NCBI GenBank assembly: GCA_029817715.1
Contig: JARUPY010000539.1
Coordinates: 1,525,501-1,589,500 of the forward strand
Direction: 5' to 3'
Length of the DNA stretch: 64,000 nt
Origin: Melastoma dodecandrum
Lineage: Eukaryota > Streptophyta > Magnoliopsida > Myrtales > Melastomataceae
Part shown: piece by piece, positions 46,690 to 61,837 of the stretch
Position numbering within the stretch: position 1 is the stretch's first letter
Layout of the letters: every line of letters begins with the position of its first letter
The notes under the pieces: generated by a model
Databases searched by the model: none
Told to the model about the DNA's origin: nothing
Seen by the model: only the letters and a program-made list of their open reading frames with translations
Translations under genes and position numbers: made by a program

Positions 46690-47235
46690 GGCAAAATATA
46701 TGTTTATAGCCTCAACTTTGAGCAAACTTTATGGCTTGTCATTAACTTAGTTTGTTATATAATTTTGTCATCAACTTTAATTTTTATGTTAATTTAGGCT
46801 AATCTTAAATTTCTTCTAGCGAAAGCCAAACCAGGCTTTAATATAGTTTGACCCGTGTCCTATAACAATGGAATTTCAACATCTCATTTATTCGCCTCAT
46901 AATACACTTTACTCGTAGTAACAACCCCTAATAAAACATCATCCGACCTTCATCGATTTTGCATATTTTTTTTACAGTATCAGCAACTATCGTACAACTT
47001 CGGCTTCCAATTCACTTGATTTGTCCTTCACAATTTTAAAATATAAAGACATATGAGAGGTCTGTTTAGAAACTTTTTTCTTTTTTAGTATGAAAATTGT
47101 CTATTAAAATTTGGTTGGCTTATGCGTGATAAAATTCGAAATTGGCCAAGATCAAAATAGAATTAAAAGTTGCTAACAAAATTATATAACGAACTAAGTT
47201 AACTCAAAGTTGAGGCTATAAATTAATATTTTACC
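46690..47235. mobile_element. Mutator-type MITE copy 2, 546 bp
   Basis: Same family as 46048-46634, with the same orientation-symmetric ends (GGCAAAATATATGTTTATAG ... AATTAATATTTTACC). The 9-bp target duplication AAAATTATA at 46681-46689 and 47236-47244 is perfect. It lies only 46 bp from the target duplication end of copy 1. Confidence 0.9.
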
Positions 47236-47347
47236 AAAATTATATAACGCATCTCCAACGGGCCGTATCTGAGCCTGGGCCGATGTGTAATGGGCTTACA
47301 GCTTTACCTCGAACAGGCCCAGTGAATCAATGGGCCTACTCAATGGG

Positions 47348-47457
47348 CCTCTGATCCTCATCAAAAGGGGCGTCGCCAATCTATCTAACCAAAACCCGAT
47401 CTCCCCGGAAGTTTCGAGACATGTGATCAAAACCTCTGATCCTCATCAAAAGGGGCG
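47348..47457 (+). repeat. 25-bp direct repeat upstream of the alpha-galactosidase
   Basis: The sequence CCTCTGATCCTCATCAAAAG plus GGGCG occurs at 47348-47372 and exactly again at 47433-47457, 85 bp apart. It is a local duplication in the distal promoter or intergenic DNA with no coding meaning seen. Confidence 0.85.
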
Positions 47458-47905
47458 ACGAATGTTTTGTTCACCCGGGACGGAACTGAGGTAACCGACG
47501 AAACCTACCCGTCAAAGAGATAAAGATAAGGTTTGATCGAAATCATTTACTTATACTCATCATTCGGCAGTGGAGGCGTGTGACTTTGAAATACAAATTA
47601 AGATCCTGGCATTTCCATATTAATAAGGATTATTTCAAATCCCTCTTTGTCATTTTGTGATTGGATGAAGAAGCTCTTGTCGCTCCTACTTTACATTAAA
47701 AAGAAATAGTAATCAAACTAAACCTTATTGGATAAATTAGTCGGTCAAATTGTTATGGTAAGAAAAAGAAGAAAGAAAGAAAGACTGGTTACCTTCTTCT
47801 TCCTCCTCCCTCGTTTGTGCGACATTTATATTCTTCTGTCTGAATTCGTCGTCGAATTGATGGTTGGATGAAGCGCCTTGAATCCGATTGTCCAAAAACA
47901 GCATA

Positions 47906-50900
47906 ATGAAGGGAACCCACCTTTGCCTGACGATCCTTCTAGCGCTTCCTGTCTTCTTGGTCGTTAATGCCAGATTACTGCTTCCCGGGTTGGAAAGCAG
48001 CGTCCCTGGATACAGCGGGTCGTTCCGGGAGATATTTGATACTTCCAAGTACGGGATTCTCCAGCTGAATAATGGGTTGGGGCTCACTCCTCAGATGGGG
48101 TAAGTTTTCGATGGGAAGGTCGGAACTTTTGGTTGACCCCCCCACTCCCGGACAGAAAGTTTTGTGGGTGTTATTTTTTTGGGATTCTTCTTCTGCCGGG
48201 TCTTGAAGTTCGGTTGTTTAAGGTCGTCGGACTGTTACTCTTGTTTGTTGCCTTCCTGAAGTGTTTCCTGAGTTTGCCCGGGGATTGCTATTTCAGTCCC
48301 TGTTGTTTTCTCGGTGTCTGGGGCCTAAATGTGAATTAGCATGTGCTTCTGGCAGATGGAATAGCTGGAATTTCTTTGCCTGTAACATCAACGAGACGGT
48401 TATCAAGGAAACCGGTATTCTTCTTTCCTTCTCTGGCGATATATTGTTAGCAGAATCCATTGGAACCTGATCATTTATGGGAATAAATGGGCTGGATATG
48501 TATTGACCACATAGAGACTATTATGCTCTGTGGAAGCACAATTTTGCAAATTATCCCTTATCCCTTAGTAGATTCTTCAATGTGTGATTCTACGTGAGTT
48601 TTATAATGTAAATGATTGCGACAACAACGATTGGGCTCTCGTGTATTGGTATCCCTTGTAGCTAACTGCGGCCTTTTTCTTGTTTGCATCGTGGGCAGCT
48701 GACGCACTTGTTTCCACCGGACTGGCAGATTTAGGTTACATTTATGTAAATATAGGTATATTTTCCCATCGCATGCTAATACCACAGAGTTATTTTGGTT
48801 TTTAGTCAATGAACTTATGCCTCTCTGCTCCCCTGCAGATGATTGCTGGTCTTCAGCCACACGAGATCTAGAGGTTTGCAAACCATCCGGTTCATAATAC
48901 ATACATATTTCCGTTGGTAGCTCTTTGTTTTTAACAAATAAAGAATCAGTCTCTTGAATTTGCTTGCTGTTTCATGCTTCTCAAAGCCTTGCCTTCCCAT
49001 GTATCTTACAAAGCTTGCCCTGTGCTTTTTGTCAACCTTGCATGATTCTTCGAACAGGTCATAGGTTATTCATTGATGACAAAAAATCATAGGGTATTTC
49101 GTTGTCCTTGACCTGACATTTTTCATGCCTTGGCAGGGCCAATTAGTTCCTGATCCAACAACCTTTCCATCAGGAATTAAGGCGCTTGCAGACTATATCC
49201 ATGAAAAAGGCCTCAAGCTTGGTATTTATTCCGATGCTGGGTATATGCACAATTGAAGACTGATACTTTATTTTATCTCTAGGCCCTTTATAGTTGTTGA
49301 GTGTTAATTCCCTAATTATCTCAGGGTATTTACATGTCAAGTTCGGCCAGGATCTCTATACCATGAGGTTGATGATGCAGAACTTTTTGCGTCATGGGTC
49401 AGTCCTCTCTTATGACTTTCCAGGAATTGTCTTTTATCAAGTGAGCTTCAGTAAGAGATTTCTATTGGAAGAGAAACCACATGTGAATAACTAGACCATT
49501 TTAGCTGCTACCCTATCGTAATCTTTGGTCAAAATAAACTGAAATGCTACTGATTACACCAAGGTTCTTTTTTAAGTTTTGTGGGCATTGTCTTTAAAAG
49601 CTTCTCCGAACTTCCAGGGTGTCGATTACTTGAAGTATGACAATTGTTACAACCTGGGAATTGATCCGAAAGAAAGGTATGATTTTGTATTGGGTGATCA
49701 GGAACTAGATTTAAATTGCCAGCATTGACCTATATCTGCTTTGCAACTTCAGATATCCACCAATGCAGAAGGCACTCAATGAAACTGGTCGGGAGATTTT
49801 TTACTCGCTTTGCGAATGGTACTCGGATCTTTACTTTGGTCATTGGTAATCTAAGCATAAGCAACATCCTTATTAGGAACCTCTTTACCTTCGTTTACCA
49901 GGGGGGTCGAGGATCCTGCCCTATGGGCAGGAAAGGTTGGGAATAGCTGGCGTACTACAGATGACATCAATGATTCATGGGCTAGGTCACATTTTTTACT
50001 TCCAGAATAACCCAAACTGGAGGCACCAGTATTACCGTGTTATTTATCAGCAGCTCTCACATTTTCTCCAGCATGACGACTATTGCGGACCTAAATGACA
50101 AGTGGGCTGCCTATGCAGGACCTGGTGGATGGAATGGTAAAGAATCATTCTCGCCTCGTTGATTTTGCTTTCATTGCAGATTGCATTGTATGCAGCTGCT
50201 GCTTTAATTGTTTGCGTTTTTTTTCTCCGGTTTAGGTGAATTTTTATCGCCTACTCATTTTTTCTGTTGATGGGTTACCCAGATCCGGATATGCTGGAAG
50301 TTGGGAATGGTGGCATGACCTACCAAGAATATCGTGCCCATTTCAGCATTTGGGCTTTGATGAAGGTTTCAACTTTCAAAGCTCATAGGCTATTTCCATC
50401 CAGTTCTTTCCTGATCTAACCAAAAATTTCCTTTCATATTTTATGTACATTGTGCAGGCGCCTCTTCTGATAGGTTGTGATGTGAGAAACATGACAGCAG
50501 AAACTTTTGAGCTTCTGGCAAATAAAGAAGTAATCGCTGTGAATCAAGGTAATCTCAGTATTTGAGGTCACAGCATAGCCAGCATTCTTCGAATCATTAA
50601 ATTGATCTCCCATTCTGCAAGATTCTCTTGGAGTTCAAGGAAGAAAAGTTCATACATCAGGAACAGATGGCTGCGCGCAGGTCTTATCCTTCTTGCAGAA
50701 CTATGCGTGTTTGGTCTCTATCTACAAAGATGGCCAAATTTGACATATCCATCCAAGTTTTGCTCAAAATCTAAGATCACTGATGACCACCCTGACTGCT
50801 TCCTAGGTTTGGGCGGGACCTCTGTCTGAAAACCGCTTGGCTGTTGCTCTCTGGAACCGATGCTCGGAATCTACAAAGGTGACAGCTCCATGGGCAGCAC

Positions 50901-51147
50901 TTGGACTCGAAGACACCACCAGTGTCTACATAAGAGACTTATGGCAGGTAGGTGCTCGTCAGACGGCTATGACAGGAAGTGCATAGACAAGCTTGTTGGT
51001 TGAAATATTAAATAAGTTACTGACTCTTCCTTCCTACAGCATGTGGAGCTCGATGGTTCTACAGTATCATCATTTGCCGTCACCGTGAATTCCCATGACT
51101 GTCGGTTGTTCACGTTCACCCCAGTGACATCTTACTCTAAAATCTAG
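47906..51147 (+). CDS. Alpha-galactosidase, GH27, 15 exons, 425 aa
   Basis: Exons are 47906-48099, 48356-48414, 48699-48755, 48839-48873, 49137-49240, 49325-49397, 49618-49676, 49753-49818, 49902-49985, 50072-50136, 50283-50365, 50458-50548, 50622-50680, 50807-50947 and 51040-51147, in frame throughout. The product hydrolyses terminal alpha-1,6-galactose from raffinose-type sugars, galactomannans and galactolipids. A signal peptide (about 1-22, [17 protein letters not shown]) points to the apoplast or vacuole. The (beta/alpha)8 barrel begins at [20 protein letters not shown]. The catalytic nucleophile is D182 in YLKYDNC, and the acid/base is D237 in [27 protein letters not shown] and [12 protein letters not shown] follow, then the C-terminal beta domain. 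All key residues are present. Confidence 0.96.
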
Positions 51148-51670
51148 ATCCTGCCTCGGCAGAGGATCAAGTTCAAAGAGAAGGCTCGACAGTCGAGAAG
51201 AATGCAGATTGATCTGGAGGTCCATGTATTGTTCACAATATATGGCACAAATTGTCACAGTTCCTGGATGATTTCTACAAATTTGCCTTTCGGGCTCCGA
51301 AAAGTTGGGTTGAGTGATTCAATCACCATATCTATAACTTTAATCTTAATAAGAATCATCCATCCATAAGTTCTTCAAGAACTAAAACCAGCACTGAAGC
51401 AACCAGGCAAGAACAGCAAGATCAGTCGGTACAGAAAATGAATCTTTGAAGTAGCCTCAAACTGAAACATGTAACAGACGCCAGTCACCGGGACTGAGGT
51501 CCTTGACCTGGTTGGCCAGCCTTAGGCAAATCATCCTGTCAAGAAGAAGCAATATATTAGCAACCTAACCACAAGCAAGCAGGAATCCCCCAAGCAACTG
51601 AGCCGTCTTTGCCATAGAATACCCTTATTGGGCCCGTTCAGTATTTCGGCCCATCAAAAAGCGTTTCCGA
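51148..51670. other. Alpha-galactosidase 3' flank
   Basis: It probably holds the 3' untranslated region. On the minus strand near 51490-51537 a splice-acceptor-like site opens a short frame reading DDLPKAGQPGQGPQSR and then a stop. This may be a stray exon remnant of another gene, but nothing else supports it. Confidence 0.4.
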
Positions 51671-51679
51671 ATTCTTTTT

Positions 51680-52217
51680 GGCAAAATATACGTCTATGGT
51701 CTCAACTTTGAGCCAACTCTCTGCTTTGTCATTATTTTAGTTTGTTATATAATTTTATCACCAACTTTTGCTTTCATATTGATTTTGGCCAATCTTAAAA
51801 TTTTTTTAGCGAAAGTCAAACAAGGCATTAATATAGTATAGTTCAGACATTTCATTCTTTCGCCTCATAATCCACTTTACCTGTAGCAGTGACCTCTCAA
51901 TAGAGTCATCAGCCTTCATCAATTTTGCGTATTTTTTTACAGCATTAACAACTATCATCCAACTTCGGCTTCTTGATCTGGTCATCGAAATTTTAAAATA
52001 AAATAACATACGAGATGTTTCAATATTATTTTTCATTTTTCTATTTTTTTAGTCAATAAATAAAAATTGTCTATAAGACTTGTTTGGCTTTCGTGCGATA
52101 AAATTCAAGATTGACCAAAATAAAAATAAAAGTTGGTGACAAAATTATATAATAAACTAAATTAATAAAAAAACACAAAGTTGACTCAAAGTTAAGGTTA
52201 TAGATCGATATTTTGTA
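51680..52217. mobile_element. Mutator-type MITE copy 3, 538 bp
   Basis: Third member of the family at 46048 and 46690. The left end is GGCAAAATATACGTCTATGG and the right end is the worn inverted form (...CGATATTTTGTA). Flanks ATTCTTTTT (51671-51679) and GTTCCTTTT (52218-52226) match at 7 of 9 positions, so this copy is probably the oldest of the three. Confidence 0.8.
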
Positions 52218-52226
52218 GTTCCTTTT

Positions 52227-52705
52227 CTTCCCTTCTCATGTTTTAGTAGCACGTCAGTGTATCGTACAAGTTCGTGAGTTATTCAACTAAATAAAATTAT
52301 GAGTAGTAATCATCCAATCCGATAACCCATGAGCAATACAATTATTTTCACTAAAAGGGCCAGCTCCCGAGAATACCCAAATTTCTTTGAGGGGATAATA
52401 CCCCCAAAATAGTTTTAACCTATATTTGGTGAAAGATAAAAATCAAAATGTATAAAAGTTTATATTATGTAGAAGGGAAAAGGGGGGGAAGATTATGAAG
52501 AACTAGCGGGTGCCTTAAAAAAGAGCCACCCCTGCCATCCATAAGACAACAGCCCAAACTCTTGTCACTAAGTTTGGCTGATAACCTCGGCCCTCTCCTT
52601 TCTCCTCCACCTAACCTAAGACAACGCTCCTTCTTCTTCTTGTAATAAGTTTGGACACCGCACTTCTTCTTTTACTTGTAGTAAGTAGTAGTACGAGGAA
52701 GTTAC
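52227..52705. other. Intergenic between the MITE and the expansin stop
   Basis: No gene seen. The part nearest 52700 is the expansin 3' untranslated region. Confidence 0.45.
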
Positions 52706-53639
52706 TTAGAATTGACCCCCCTCGAAGGTCTGCCCAAACTGCCAGTTCCCCGGGGCAACGTCGTTGGAGATCACGGTCCTGCCGTCGCTCGTGGTCACCT
52801 GGAACGACAGCGACTGCCCGTTCAGGTACGAGTTGCTCTGCCAGTTCTGTCCCCAGTTCCTGGACATTGGCTGCCACCCGGTGTTCGACCCCTTGATCGA
52901 GACCGAGTGCACGTCCCCTGCCCCCGCCACGTTGGTGATCAGGACCAGGTTGAAGTAGGAGTGCCCGTTGATCATGAACCTGATACCGCCCTTCTTCACG
53001 CACGGCACCCTGAGAGATGGACGCGAAGGGGTCAGTCAACCCACGATATATACTTGGGTGGGGGGAGGGGGGGTTTGCCCAAGGTTCGTGAACAGGGAAC
53101 ATCATTATCTTACCTCTTGAAGGAGACGGGAACGATCCCTGCCCTGTATTGCGCGATCTGGAGGAAGGCGGGCTCGGCCAAGTCGAAGTGCTGGAGGGGA
53201 GGGTTGCACCAGCCGCCGTTGTCATTCGGGAGGGAAGGGTTCGGGGGGCAGAAGTTGGTGGCGGTGACGATGATGCTGCCCGGCAGGCACCACCTCGGGT
53301 CGTCATTACAGGTCAGCTCGTAGCAGGATCCACAGCTCAGGCCGTCGTTGAACAGGGCAGTGCTCAACGCGGCCGTGTTCGTCCCGTAGCCCTGGCTGTA
53401 AAGATTCCCATAACCGCAGGCTCCCCCTGAGATTTAAATAACAAAAACAAAAATCAGCCCATGTCCTCCTCCCGAGGGAACGAATGCAAATCCCGGACAC
53501 ATTGGTTCAAGTAGGACTGACCCATGGTGCCGGAAGCATCGCCGCCGCCGTAGAATGTGGCGTGGCCATAGTCGGCATAAGAGTAGCCAGCGCACAGGAG
53601 GAGCAATGCGAGGGAGTGGTAGAGTGCGGGGACCGCCAT
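52706..53639 (-). CDS. Alpha-expansin (EXPA), 3 exons, 244 aa
   Basis: Expansins loosen plant cell walls at acid pH without hydrolysis by disrupting contacts between cellulose and matrix glucans. Exons are 53639-53522, 53426-53114 and 53009-52706, 735 nt in all. A signal peptide (about 1-22) is followed by [20 protein letters not shown], conserved cysteines in [17 protein letters not shown], the HFD motif at 119-121 and [19 protein letters not shown], which leads into the CBM63 carbohydrate-binding domain ending [14 protein letters not shown]. The HFD motif and the alpha-type spacing separate it from beta-expansins. All expected cysteines of the first domain are visible and the length is normal. 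A TATA box sits about 60 bases upstream of the start. Confidence 0.96.
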
Positions 53640-53699
53640 TGTTGTGGGAGTAGAGGGTGGTGTTTGGTGGTGGAAATGGTTGAAGGGAGGGCAGTCGGT

Positions 53700-53707
53700 C
53701 TATATAG
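53700..53707 (-). promoter_or_regulatory. TATA box of the expansin gene
   Basis: CTATATAG on the minus strand lies 61-68 bases upstream of the expansin start codon. This gives a leader of about 30-40 nt. Confidence 0.6.
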
Positions 53708-56129
53708 AGGGAGGGGAGGATTGGGCAGAGAGCAGAGGATCCCATCTTTTTCACTACAAGTTATTACCATTCAAATCATACATTTAATACCAGCAAATAA
53801 AAATTGGGGTTGGAATCGTATCGCTGCACATGCAAATGTTGCACCAACTTGGGGGAGGGGCCTCACAGGGCTGTTTTAAAGGGTGGGCCCCACCACGCAC
53901 ATGGCCTCCAACCGTTTTTCTCGTTTTCTTACAGCTTAAAAAATTTTTATTACCGGCCTGTCTTGTCCCCACACCCCACTCTCTCTGTCATTTTCCTCGT
54001 CGGGGTGTGTGTAGAGGAGTTATTGGGAACCCACCAAGGCTTGTCCGAGAATCGCCCCCTGCGATCATGATTTTGCGGGCGTTGGTTCTGGGAGGGAGGC
54101 CTGCCTCTCTTTTCTTTCTCTTCTTTGACTTTCATTTCGATGGCCGAGAGAGACGATCGGAGTTGTTTTATATTAAAAAAAAAACAATCAAAATAAACTG
54201 TTTTTGCCTCAATTGTTTATTTAATCTAATGGACCGAAACGGAGACACGTGTGCGTCTGTCCGACCTTTCCCCCGAGACAGAAAATGAAAAAGAGAAAAA
54301 AAAAAGGGTTAACCGTGATTTTGTTTTTCGCCGATGATCTGGACGTCGTTTTCCTCGCCTTGGGATTTCATTATTACAGTTTTGATGTAAGAACCAGCGG
54401 GGAAAAAGTCGCCCGGGTTTCGGTGGAAATTCTGGTTTAAAAGATAAAATGATTTTGTTCTGCCGACCATTGGTTTTGGATATATATGATGAATCGCGAT
54501 AAGTAAGACGGCTACTAAAAATACCATGGGGCTGGAAAGTCGTCTTCTTTATTCGATGTACTGTTGTTTTAGTGTGGTCTCGGTAGTTGCTTAGCTTTCA
54601 GTTGCTTCCACTTTGATGCTTGCTCTCTGTCTCTTGATTAAAACGAGAATGTGGTCCGATCACGCTGTCGTGGAAGATTTCCGGCCCCTTTCCCGCGTCG
54701 TCGTAGAATCCTCTTCGTCGCTGAGGAAACCAAACAGTTCTTTTTTTTTTTTTAATTACCCGTTGTGATGTTGTTGTTACAACATTGGAAAGGAGAGGAG
54801 GTGTCGGGCGGTGGTCTCGTCTTATTTAAGATTCATTGCCAAAACCCAACTACGCAACTTGTTGGGTGTAGGGACCAAAGTATTCAAAGGAAGCAGGCAG
54901 GACAGGGCATGAACATGTGGGCAGCATCCCTTCTATTTGTATAGCCAATCCTTAAAATGATCTCCCCTGGATCATTTCGTGGGGGCGACCCGACACCCGG
55001 GATCGGAAGTGGACCCTTAAACCGAAGACGATGCCCGCGTTTGTGGATCGGGTTGTTCGAAAGATGACCCGACTGTGTATCATGTCAGGTTTACATCTGA
55101 CCACCACAGAAAGTACGTTTTGGACGACGAAAAACAGGGTCATGTGAGGCCTGTCCGTTTGAGGACATCGCCCACATGAGGTTTCTCCCTGCTGCCATCA
55201 CCCCCACCCCATCCACCAGTTCATATCAAGGTTCATAAAGGTTGTCCTGTCCCTCTGCTCAAGCCTTCCCATGTGCATTTATGACGTTCTCCTTGACGGA
55301 TACAATTCCAGGGTCACCATTGGCGTCTGCTTCGTCCTGCAGCAATGTCACCATTTAGAAAAAAATAAACAAGCATCACGCGTTTGAACGATTGTACACT
55401 GATGTTCCCTTGTGGTCGGACGTTAGTCCATTGGAGACAAAGGATCTCTGTAAAACGGAAGAGTAATCGCACTGGGAGTTTGCTTCTTCATGGGAACATC
55501 GGCCGGCTGCTCATTACCATTCTCAACCACCTTTGACGGATAAAAAAGAAAGGCACTGGTTTCGGTTTTAAGAAAGGGAAAAGGAGAATTGACAGGCTCA
55601 TGGTTGAAATTGCAGAAGCAGACTGAAATATTCTTATTCAATCAACACAACCTTCAGTAGGACGATAAGAACGTCACGACGAGTAGAGAAAATTCCTTGT
55701 AAATGCGACAGCATACTCACAGTTGTGGAGCGAAAGCCTTTGCGGATTCACAACTTGAATCGAGCAAACATAAAAGGCAAAGCCAAAGGCATAGACTTGC
55801 CAATGAAGACCACACATTCAAAAGGCCATGGAGATGATGGAAAAGATAATGGAACATCAAAGAATGCCTTTACCTAGTTTTAAATATCTGCACAGGAAAC
55901 AACATTGCCATACCACATCAAGTAAAACCTAAACCAGAAGTATTAGGCCGATGACTGCATCTTCAAAGGAAACAGGTTTAAGCTACATGAAAAACCAAAA
56001 GACAGAGACAAAAAAAAATCCAATTAAATAGAAAGAATCGTGCTAAACAAATGATACCTTTACGAGTCAATCAGTCAGACTATTGACAATCCACTAGATG
56101 CGGGTGAAGGAAGGGGGTGCGGTGCCATG
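53708..56129. other. Intergenic, expansin promoter and bZIP 3' flank
   Basis: About 2.4 kb. No gene was recognised. On the minus strand two short frames look weakly exon-like: 55641-55423 (ending KKQTPSAITLPFYRDPLSPMD) and about 55346-55270 (DEADANGDPGIVSVKEN after a CAG acceptor). I could not connect them to a gene. They may be remnants or alternative 3' exons. Confidence 0.4.
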
Positions 56130-60164
<4,035 letters not shown>

Positions 60165-61837
60165 TGTCTCTCCGTTCTCCTTCTTTGGACAGAGGAAAGG
60201 GGGCGGAGGGGAAGGAAGGATGGCGCGTTGTCTGGAGGAGGAAACGGGAATTTTGTTGGGAGATGGAGATGGAGATGAAAAAGGCTACGACGAGGCCGAA
60301 ACGACGTCGGGCTTTGGATGAAAATGAAAACTAACAACCGTTCCCTTTTTCCTTGTAATAACTTTTAGCTGAATTATTACAAATCACGTATGACCGGACC
60401 GGAGAGAGTGGAGGAAACTGAGTTCCCGACGAAGTTTGAAACCCGTCCGAAACTTTATTAGTTTATCATGGGACGACGACGACGACGATCACTAGGGGTG
60501 GTGGTGGGGATAATCACTTGTTGTTAACCAAATCGAACAAATTTAAGAGTTGCCGAAACAAACTCACGTCCAAAAAAAAAAAAACATAATGGTAAAACTA
60601 GATACGAGGTAAAAAGACACGTGGCAAGTGGTACCAAAAAGAAAACTTTTTTTTTTGTCATTGACCAACACCCCCCCGGATGCACATGACGAGATTTCGG
60701 CACATTTGCACGTCTACGTCCCACGAGAGTTGGATAAGCCCCCACCCCCGTCGGAGTCGTCGACGTGTTTGCTGTCCTTGAAATCCTACGGGGAAAGGGA
60801 TGCCGGCGTTTGAGTACTCCACGGGAAACCAAGCCCTTAACGCCTGCTTCGTGCATTTCGCTGCAGATGTTTCTGCAAATAAGGGGCATTACTCCTCAGT
60901 AAACGGCAAACAGAATAGGTCCAGTTGACAGAAGGAAGCCATTTCAGCTAGACGAGGAAGAAACGGCTGAAGGTTGGGATGACGACTGAGATGGAATCAG
61001 GGGAGTCGATACAAGCCTCCTGAAGTAGAAAGGTTGCAGGCTATCAGACGATACGTGCAGCTACTGCGAGAGAGTGGGTCGGGAAGATGACTGGGACGAC
61101 AAAGTTTTAGATTGTCCAGGTGGTGGAATCAATTTAAATTACACTGTCGATTACAGAAAAAGGATTGGACATTGCATTTGAAAAGTTAGTTGTATCTCTC
61201 TCATTAGGCTGCAAAATTGATCTGCCACCTTTTCTTTGTCCTCTTAATCAATCTTTGCTTGTTTCTTCGTAGAAGAAAGATTGTTTTGTGAGTCAATGTC
61301 TATAACAGAAGAGATAATATTCTGTGACCAACAGAGGAGAACACTTCAAACGCCCAATTCTTCCATTCATTAGTCAATGGCGGCATTGCACTTCCATAGA
61401 CCTCATCGTCTCGATGAATCAATCTCCACAAGACCGATAAATAAAGATTTGAACAAAGGAACAAAGCCCAAGAATGTGCATTTCTAGCTTTCAACAAATG
61501 AAGGTGGGTTACAAGGACTAAAAGTGGCAGCAGCTCAGTTCTAGCTCGCCCGCCCATCCACTGCCATTGGTCGCAGCAGTCGACCGGAGTGAACATTCTT
61601 GCAAGCATACAACTCTTCCACTGTCGAGCACAAAGATGCTGTCAGATTTTTTCTTCTAAAGGAAGCACACCCACTTGAAAAAGATGCAGATACTAGAAAA
61701 TATGCATCCTTCCTTTCGTCTCTACGGCGGAGAAATGCAGCCAGGCAGTCCAGGCACCTTCACTTCCTAACTAGCTGCTGACAAATGGAGCACCATCCCT
61801 TGCTTCTTTTCCCGATAGTAATGTTGTGAGAACCAGA
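60165..61837. other. Intergenic: bZIP promoter and GT14 3' flank
   Basis: About 1.7 kb. The first 200 bases are the bZIP leader and promoter. No exon was recognised. Frames at 60524-60889 and 61300-61608 lack family motifs and are probably chance. Confidence 0.45.

Noticed and set aside
51490..51545. Possible lone exon DDLPKAGQPGQGPQSR on the minus strand
   Set aside because: There is a single short frame behind a CAG, with no neighbouring exon found. It was noted under the flank entry only.
52712..53323. 203-codon plus-strand frame and a 231-codon minus-strand frame over the expansin
   Set aside because: Both are shadows of the expansin exons in other frames. The expansin reading has all conserved motifs and correct splice sites.
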